Origin: Cellulomonas sp. JH27-2
GTDB lineage: Bacteria > Actinomycetota > Actinomycetes > Actinomycetales > Cellulomonadaceae
Reading direction: 5' to 3'
NCBI RefSeq assembly: GCF_014837175.1
Contig: NZ_JACYFR010000006.1
Location: 1 to 64,000, forward strand
Length of the DNA: 64,000 nucleotides
Shown here: positions 58,709-64,000 of the stretch, piece after piece
How the letters are laid out: each line of letters begins with the position of its first letter
Numbering within the stretch: position 1 is the first letter of the stretch
The notes under the pieces: generated by a model
Told to the model about the DNA's origin: nothing
The model's database searches: none
Seen by the model: only the letters and a program-made list of their open reading frames with translations
Program-made: the position numbers and the translations under genes

Positions 58709-59506
58709 GTGACGGACCCGGACAAGCTCGCGCACCATCCCGTCGACGGCGCCGACGGTGCGCCCTCGGTCGACGAGGTCGGTCACGACGGGACGCCGCG
58801 GCACGCGGCCGCACCCCGGGGCGAGAAGCAGGGCGGTGCGGGTGCCTTCCTCCGGGAGACCGCGATCATCCTGGTCAGCGCGCTGGTCCTGTCGCTGATC
58901 GTCAAGACCTTCCTGGTCCAGGCGTTCTTCATCCCGTCGGGCTCGATGCACGACACGCTCATCGAGAACGACCGCATCCTGGTGAACAAGCTCGCGCCGG
59001 GCCCGTTCGACATCCACCGGGGCGACATCGTCGTCTTCAAGGATCCCGACCACTGGCTCGGCGACGAGACGGACGACGAGCCCACGGGCGAGGTCTCCAA
59101 GGGTGTCCGCAAGCTGCTGACGTTCGTCGGGCTCTATCCCGAGGACGCCGGGGAGCACCTGGTCAAACGCGTCATCGGGCTGCCGGGGGACCACGTCGCG
59201 TGCAAGGGAGCGGGTCAGCCGATCACCGTGAACGGTGTGGCGCTCGACGAGCCGTACCTGGCCGACGGCGCCGAGCCGAGCGAGTTCGCGTTCGACGTCG
59301 TCGTGCCCGACGGGAACATGTGGGTGATGGGGGACAACCGCCAGCACTCGGCCGACTCGCGCTGGCACCAGGGCGAGCCGGGCGGCGGCTCGGTGCCGAT
59401 CGCCGACGTGGTCGGTGTCGCGTTCGTCATCGTCTGGCCCGTCGACCACTGGACGATCCTGCGCAACCCCGGCTCCACGTTCGCGGACGTGCCGGCGGCG
59501 TCGTGA
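58709..59506 (+). CDS. lepB: Signal peptidase I (second tandem copy)
   Basis: This 265-residue paralogue of the preceding gene product has the same layout. There is a longer, charged N-terminal region (about 50 residues), a membrane segment ([20 protein letters not shown]), Ser in [11 protein letters not shown], Lys in KRVIGLPGD and [13 protein letters not shown]. The SGSM and SESM differences and different tails suggest divergent substrate sets. GTG 58709 lacks a clear ribosome binding site. The rnhB start overlaps its stop (GTGA). Confidence 0.95.
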   Translation: MTDPDKLAHHPVDGADGAPSVDEVGHDGTPRHAAAPRGEKQGGAGAFLRETAIILVSALVLSLIVKTFLVQAFFIPSGSMHDTLIENDRILVNKLAPGPFDIHRGDIVVFKDPDHWLGDETDDEPTGEVSKGVRKLLTFVGLYPEDAGEHLVKRVIGLPGDHVACKGAGQPITVNGVALDEPYLADGAEPSEFAFDVVVPDGNMWVMGDNRQHSADSRWHQGEPGGGSVPIADVVGVAFVIVWPVDHWTILRNPGSTFADVPAAS

Positions 59507-60264
59507 CCGTGCTGGTCGCCCCGCGTCCCGCACGGGCCGTGCGGAGCGGGCCGCACCTGCGCCACGAGCGCGTGCTGCTGCGGGAGGGCGCCCGCCTCGT
59601 CGCCGGGATGGACGAGGTCGGGCGCGGGTCGCTCGCGGGACCCGTGAGCGTGGGGGTGGTCGTCGTCGACGCGTCGACGCGGTCCGCGCCGCGCGGCGTC
59701 GCCGACTCGAAGCTGCTCACGCCCGCGGCGCGCGAGGCCCTCCTGCCCGCGCTCGGGCGATGGGGTGTGGCGCGGGCGGTCGGGCACGCGAGCGCGGCCG
59801 AGATCGACACCGTCGGCATCATTGCCGCGCTGCGGCTGGCCGGCACGCGCGCGCTGCGGGCCGCCGCGCAGGTGGTCGGACCCGTGGACGTCGTCCTGCT
59901 CGACGGCTCCCACAACTGGCTCGCTGCACCCGCGGCCAGCCTGTTCGACGACGACCAGGACGACGACGAGGCTCCGGCGCCGCGCGTGCTGATGCGCGTC
60001 AAGGCGGACCGGACGTGCGCGAGCGTCGCCGCCGCGAGCGTGCTCGCCAAGTGCGAGCGGGACGCCCTCATGGTCGACCTCGCGGGCCGGCACGCTGCCT
60101 ACCGGTGGGAAGAGAACAAGGGGTACGCGTCCCCGGACCATCTCGCGGCGCTCTCCGAGCACGGACCGAGTGTGCTGCACCGCCGGTCGTGGCGCCTGCC
60201 GGGGGTGACGCAGACGGGTGGTAGCGAGCAGACCGGCTCGCAGACCGTCCTGCGTGAGGGATGA
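59503..60264 (+). CDS. rnhB: Ribonuclease HII
   Basis: This 253-residue RNase HII removes ribonucleotides from DNA. Catalytic acidic residues lie in [14 protein letters not shown] (Asp and Glu), VVLLDGSHN and [20 protein letters not shown]. An acidic insertion of about 12 residues ([14 protein letters not shown]) occurs before the VKAD motif. A Thr/Gly/Ser/Gln tail follows WRLPG. GTG 59503 overlaps the second lepB stop by 4 nt. Confidence 0.94.
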   Translation: MTVLVAPRPARAVRSGPHLRHERVLLREGARLVAGMDEVGRGSLAGPVSVGVVVVDASTRSAPRGVADSKLLTPAAREALLPALGRWGVARAVGHASAAEIDTVGIIAALRLAGTRALRAAAQVVGPVDVVLLDGSHNWLAAPAASLFDDDQDDDEAPAPRVLMRVKADRTCASVAAASVLAKCERDALMVDLAGRHAAYRWEENKGYASPDHLAALSEHGPSVLHRRSWRLPGVTQTGGSEQTGSQTVLREG

Positions 60265-60271
60265 TGAGCGC

Positions 60272-60595
60272 GTGAGTGCCGAGGACCTGGAGAACTACGA
60301 GACCGACATGGAGCTCGCGCTCTACCGCGAGTACCGCGACGTCGTGGGTCTCTTCTCGTACGTGGTGGAGACCGAGCGCCGGTTCTACCTGGCCAACCAG
60401 GTGGACCTGCAGGTGCGCTCCGCCGCGGGGGAGGTCTACTTCGAGCTGACGCTCGCCGATGCGTGGGTGTGGGACGTGTACCGCTCCGCGAGGTTCGTGA
60501 AGTCCGTGCGCGTCGTGACGTTCAAGGACGTCAACGTCGAGGAGCTCGCGAAGGCGGAGCTGGACCTGGGCAGCGGGGCCGGTTTCTCCCGCTGA
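60272..60595 (+). CDS. DUF2469 family protein
   Basis: This 107-residue protein matches DUF2469 (Rv2901c-like), found beside rnhB and yraN across actinobacteria. It begins SAEDLENYETDMELALYREY and has VVGLFSYVVETERRFYLANQ and VYFELTLADAWVWDVYRSAR. Its function is unknown. The start is GTG 60272 with GAGGGA upstream (about 60256). Confidence 0.93.
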   Translation: MSAEDLENYETDMELALYREYRDVVGLFSYVVETERRFYLANQVDLQVRSAAGEVYFELTLADAWVWDVYRSARFVKSVRVVTFKDVNVEELAKAELDLGSGAGFSR

Positions 60596-60724
60596 TCCGG
60601 CCTCGGCCCGATCGGGGCCCCGGGGGCGGCGCTGACGTCACGCCGTGACCTGTGGACGCGCGGTCCTCGCCCCGGCCTGTGCATCGCGAGCCCGGCGACC
60701 GGCGTCGCCGACGATCCTGGGCGC

Positions 60725-61081
60725 ATGCGAGCCAAGGATGCGGTGGGACGGTACGGCGAGGACGTGGCGGAACGCCACCTCCTGGCCGCGGGATGGCGGG
60801 TGCTGGACCGGAACTGGAGGTGCCGGGACGGCGAGCTCGACCTCGTCGGCATGGACGGAGACGAGCTGGTCGTCGTCGAGGTCAAGACCCGACGGTCCGC
60901 GGCCTACGGATCTCCCGCGGAGGCCGTGACGCGGCTCAAGCTCGCCCGCGTGCGGCGGCTCGCGGCGCAGTGGCTGGCGGCCCATGACGTCCGCGCCGCA
61001 TCGGTCCGCGTCGACGTGATCGCCGTCATCCTGCCGCGGAGCGGGGCCGCCGTCGTCGACCACCTCGTGGGGGTGGTCTAG
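60725..61081 (+). CDS. YraN/UPF0102 family putative endonuclease
   Basis: This 118-residue restriction-nuclease-fold protein has the family start DAVGRYGEDVAERHLLAAGW, then WRCRDGELDLVGMDGDELV and VVVEVKTRRSAAYGSPAEAV, giving the E-x(n)-ExK catalytic pattern. Its role is uncertain (possibly DNA processing or repair). The comM GTG begins immediately after its stop, so the two are coupled. Confidence 0.93.
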   Translation: MRAKDAVGRYGEDVAERHLLAAGWRVLDRNWRCRDGELDLVGMDGDELVVVEVKTRRSAAYGSPAEAVTRLKLARVRRLAAQWLAAHDVRAASVRVDVIAVILPRSGAAVVDHLVGVV

Positions 61082-62596
61082 GTGGTGCTCGGCAGGACGC
61101 TCGCGGTCTCCCTCGTCGGACTGACCGGGCACCTCGTCGACGTCGAGGCGCACCTGGCGCCCTCGCTGCCGGCGTTCACGCTCGTCGGGCTGCCGGACGC
61201 ATCGCTCAGCGAGGCGCGCGACCGGGTGCGGGCCGCCGTCACCTCGTCGGGGCTGCCCTGGCCCAACCGGCGCATCACCGTGAACCTCTCGCCCGCGACG
61301 CTCCCGAAGTCGGGCTCGTCGTTCGACCTCGCGATCGCCGTCGCGACGCTCGCCGGAGCCGAGCTGCTCACAGCGCCCGCGGGCGTGGTGCACATCGGGG
61401 AGCTCGCGCTCGACGGGCGGCTGCGGCCGGTCCGCGGTGTGCTGCCCGCGGTCGCCGCAGCCGTCGCGGCCGGGCGCCCACGCGTCGTCGTGCCCGTCGC
61501 CAACCTCGCCGAGGCGCAGCTGGTGCCCGGCGCGCTGGCCGTCGGGGCGTCGTCGCTCGCGCAGGTCGCCGCGCGCTACGGCGCCGAGGTCGACGTGCCC
61601 GACACGACCGATCCCGTGGTGGTCGAGCACCAGCGCGCGGTCGCGCCCGTCCTCGACCTCGCCGACGTGGTCGGACAGGCCGAGGCCCGCCAGTGCCTCG
61701 AGGTCGCCGCGGCCGGAGGTCACCACCTGCTGATGGTCGGGCCGCCGGGAACCGGCAAGACGATGCTCGCCGCTCGCCTGCCCGGCCTGCTGCCCGACCT
61801 CGTGGAGGCGGACGCGGTCGAGGTCACGGCGGTGCACTCGGTGGCCGGCACCTTCGACCCCGGCGACGGGCTGCTCGTGCGACCACCGTTCGAGGACCCC
61901 CACCACACTGCGACGCCTGCGAGCGTGGTGGGCGGCGGCTCGGGCATCCCGCGCCCCGGTGCCGCCTCCCGTGCGCACCGCGGGGTCCTCTTCCTGGACG
62001 AGGCGCCCGAATTCTCGACCGCCGTCCTGCAGACGTTGCGGCAGCCGCTCGAGCACGGCGAGCTGGTCCTGCACCGCGCCCAGGGTGCGGCCCGCTATCC
62101 GGCGCGCTTCCAGCTCGTGCTGGCCGCCAACCCGTGCCCGTGCGGCAAGGCCGTCGGCAAGGGGCTGGACTGCACGTGCCGCAGCGAGCAGCGTCGGCGC
62201 TACTTCGGGAAGCTGAGCGGGCCGCTGCTGGACCGCGTCGACCTGCAGGTGGAGCTGGTGCCCGCGCGTGCCGGCGACGAGGCGGGCGACGCGACGTCGG
62301 TGGTGGCCGGCCGCGTACGCGTGGCGCGCGGGGCGGCCGCCGACCGGTTGAGGGGCACGCCGTGGCGCACGGGAGCGGAGGTCCCGGGCGGTTGGCTGCG
62401 CGAGCGGCTCGGCGCGGACGGCTCGCTGCTGCACGACCTCGACCGCGCCCTCGATCGCGGCACGCTCAGCCTGCGCGGTGTGGACCGTGTCCTGCGCGTC
62501 GCGTGGACGTTGGCGGACCTGGACGGTCGAGCGGCGCCTACCCGCGGCGACATCGGCAACGCCCTGCTGCTGCGGACCCGGGGTCAGGGCGCATGA
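61082..62596 (+). CDS. comM: YifB/ComM family AAA ATPase (Mg-chelatase-like)
   Basis: This 504-residue protein has an N-terminal Lon-like domain (about 1-180; NRRITVNLSPATLPKSGSSF) and an AAA+ domain with LMVGPPGTGKTMLAARLPGL (about residues 217-236), LFLDEAPEFS and a C-terminal Mg-chelatase-type domain with LAANPCPCGKAVG and the CTCRSEQ cysteine cluster. ComM is a branch-migration helicase in natural transformation. GTG 61082 abuts the yraN stop; GTG 61085 is equally possible. dprA overlaps its stop. Confidence 0.94.
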   Translation: MVLGRTLAVSLVGLTGHLVDVEAHLAPSLPAFTLVGLPDASLSEARDRVRAAVTSSGLPWPNRRITVNLSPATLPKSGSSFDLAIAVATLAGAELLTAPAGVVHIGELALDGRLRPVRGVLPAVAAAVAAGRPRVVVPVANLAEAQLVPGALAVGASSLAQVAARYGAEVDVPDTTDPVVVEHQRAVAPVLDLADVVGQAEARQCLEVAAAGGHHLLMVGPPGTGKTMLAARLPGLLPDLVEADAVEVTAVHSVAGTFDPGDGLLVRPPFEDPHHTATPASVVGGGSGIPRPGAASRAHRGVLFLDEAPEFSTAVLQTLRQPLEHGELVLHRAQGAARYPARFQLVLAANPCPCGKAVGKGLDCTCRSEQRRRYFGKLSGPLLDRVDLQVELVPARAGDEAGDATSVVAGRVRVARGAAADRLRGTPWRTGAEVPGGWLRERLGADGSLLHDLDRALDRGTLSLRGVDRVLRVAWTLADLDGRAAPTRGDIGNALLLRTRGQGA

Positions 62597-63843
62597 GCGC
62601 GTACCTCCCGTCGGCGGCCGAGGTGCCGTGCGCTGTCGACGCCGAGGAGCGGACCGCGCGTGCGGCGTGGAGCGCCCTGGCCGAACCCGGGGATCCGGTC
62701 GCCGGCGCTCTGGTCGCCTCGCTCGGTGCGGTCGACGCGTGGCGGTTGGTGACGCTCGCGGTGGACCAGGGCCTGCCGGCGGCGTGGGCGCGTGTCGTGC
62801 GCGGCGGTGACGGCGTGCTCGTGGACGGTAGGGCGGCCGGCGCCGACGCGGTCGGAGGACAGCGGCTCTCGCGGGCTGTCGCGCGGTGGGCGGCCAGGCG
62901 CGCGACGCTGGACGTGGCGCGGGATCTCGCGGCGATCGAGCAGGTCGGCGGCGTGTTCGTGGTCCCGGGTGATCCCGGCTGGCCGTCCATGCTCGACGAC
63001 CTCGGCCACACGGCCCCGTTCGGGCTGTGGGTCCGCGGGGAGAGCGGACTGGCGGCGAGCCTCGACCGCTCGGTCGCGATCGTCGGCTCACGCGCGTCGA
63101 CCGCGTATGGCGAGCGGGTGGCGGTCGACCTGGCGGCGGGTGCCGTCGACTCCGGGTGCGCGGTCGTCTCGGGCGGCGCGTACGGGATCGACGCGGCTGC
63201 CCACCGGGGTGCCGTGGCGCGGGGAGGACCCACGCTCGTGCTGCTTGCCGGCGGCGTCGACCGGGCCTATCCGGCAGGCAACGCGCGCCTCTTCGAGGCA
63301 GTGGTCGAGGGCGGCGGCGCGCTGGCGTCGGAGGTCCCGGTCGGCGCGGTCCCCACCCGCAGCCGGTTCCTGCAGCGTAACCGGCTCATCGCGGCAGGTG
63401 CGCGCGCGACGGTGGTGGTCGAGGCGGCCTGGCGGTCGGGCGCCATGAGCACGGCCCACCACGCCGTCGGCCTGCTGCGACCCGTCGGGGCCGTGCCCGG
63501 GCCGGTCACGTCGGTCGCCTCGGCCGGGTGTCACCGCCTGCTGCGGGAAGGCGCGGCCGTGTGCGTCACGGATGCGGCGGAGGTGCTCGAGCTCGTCGGC
63601 CGGTCGGGCGCTGACGTCGTCCCCGAGGGCGACGGCGCACGCCGGGCCACCGACCACCTGGACCCGCTGGCGGCGCGAGTCCGCGATGCTCTGGGCCGTC
63701 GGCGCGGGACCGACGTGGCGGGCGTCGCCTCGGCGGCCGCGGTGACGCTCGAGGAGGCGCGCGGTGCGCTCGGCCTGCTCGAGCTCGACGGCCTCGCGCG
63801 GCTCGGCCCGGGTGGGTGGGTGATGGTGGACGGTCACGTGTGA
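62593..63843 (+). CDS. dprA: DNA processing protein DprA
   Basis: This 416-residue DprA loads RecA on incoming DNA in transformation. The Rossmann core has VAIVGSRASTAYGERVAVDL and VVSGGAYGIDAAAHRGAVAR, with VLLAGGVDRAYPAGNARLFE and SRFLQRNRLIAAGARATVVV. A C-terminal winged-helix-like region (about 350-410) follows. ATG 62593 overlaps the comM stop. A small hairpin follows at 63873-63890. Confidence 0.95.
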   Translation: MSAYLPSAAEVPCAVDAEERTARAAWSALAEPGDPVAGALVASLGAVDAWRLVTLAVDQGLPAAWARVVRGGDGVLVDGRAAGADAVGGQRLSRAVARWAARRATLDVARDLAAIEQVGGVFVVPGDPGWPSMLDDLGHTAPFGLWVRGESGLAASLDRSVAIVGSRASTAYGERVAVDLAAGAVDSGCAVVSGGAYGIDAAAHRGAVARGGPTLVLLAGGVDRAYPAGNARLFEAVVEGGGALASEVPVGAVPTRSRFLQRNRLIAAGARATVVVEAAWRSGAMSTAHHAVGLLRPVGAVPGPVTSVASAGCHRLLREGAAVCVTDAAEVLELVGRSGADVVPEGDGARRATDHLDPLAARVRDALGRRRGTDVAGVASAAAVTLEEARGALGLLELDGLARLGPGGWVMVDGHV

Positions 63844-63872
63844 CGGGCAACGAACCAGCGGACGGGTGACGC

Positions 63873-63890
63873 CTCGCCCGCTCGGGCGAG
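63873..63890 (+). terminator. Small hairpin after dprA
   Basis: CTCGCCC-GCTC-GGGCGAG forms a 7-bp stem with a 4-nt loop 30 nt after the dprA stop. The rest of the window (63891-64000) shows no complete gene; a GTG at 63989 could begin one that leaves the window. Confidence 0.45.
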
Positions 63891-64000
63891 ATCCGGTCGA
63901 CACGCCCGGGCGCTTTGCGGCCTTTCGGCGTGTCGGGGCGTGTCTGACGCGTCACTGCAGCCATCCTGAGTGGGGCGATGGGGCTCCCGTGTCCCGACAA

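Overview
The window is high-GC (visibly about 70% or more) and gene-dense. It looks like a chromosomal segment of an actinobacterium, most likely Micrococcales and close to Cellulomonas. Grounds: GC-rich third codon positions, frequent GTG starts, many genes with a TANNNT -10 box only 6-7 nt before the start codon (leaderless transcripts), actinobacterial families (DUF2469, DUF4233, DUF222-HNH, BaeRF/Rv2629-like), an ileS T-box of actinobacterial type, coenzyme F420 genes, and the order smc-ftsY-amtB-glnK-glnD-ffh-rpsP-khpA-rimM-trmD-rplS-lepB-rnhB-DUF2469-yraN-comM-dprA. I see no tRNA, rRNA, CRISPR array, insertion sequence or prophage.

Layout. 1-3.0 kb: a BaeRF-like protein and an SRPBCC/ArsR/SRPBCC operon whose promoter carries twin operators and a long palindrome. 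3.0-7.5 kb: acyl-CoA synthetase and valS (minus strand). 7.6-13.4 kb: a Pls/PosA-type one-module NRPS with six membrane segments, a compact M1 zinc peptidase and an Sfp-type phosphopantetheinyl transferase, together a candidate cationic homopoly(amino acid) system. 13.5-24.5 kb: an F420 region with an F420-dependent dehydrogenase relative, cofE, cofC, cofD, and the three-gene ABC importer proposed to carry F420-0, here overlapping cofD. A GH3 hydrolase, an HhH-GPD glycosylase, a YbjQ remnant, a GNAT and an HNH protein lie between them. 24.6-30.6 kb: an SDR, a heterodimeric ABC exporter, a TipAS-type MerR regulator with a textbook 19-bp-spacer promoter, and a phosphoribosyltransferase.

30.6-42.6 kb: HAD phosphatase, T-box, ileS, folC, a dhaKLM + TetR + MFS block, DUF4233 and ndk. 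The block appears to separate folC from its usual DUF4233-ndk neighbours. 42.6-54.9 kb: smc, ftsY, the nitrogen operon amtB-glnK-glnD (GlnD without ACT domains, GlnR-like box upstream), ffh, an amidohydrolase and membrane proteins. 55-63.8 kb: the rpsP-rplS ribosome operon with internal hairpins and an rplS leader, tandem signal peptidases, rnhB, DUF2469, yraN, comM and dprA.

The least-described biology is (i) the F420 importer coupled to cofD, which suggests the imported molecule could be FO rather than F420-0, and (ii) the Pls-like synthetase with its own PPTase and peptidase. The functions of both are inference.
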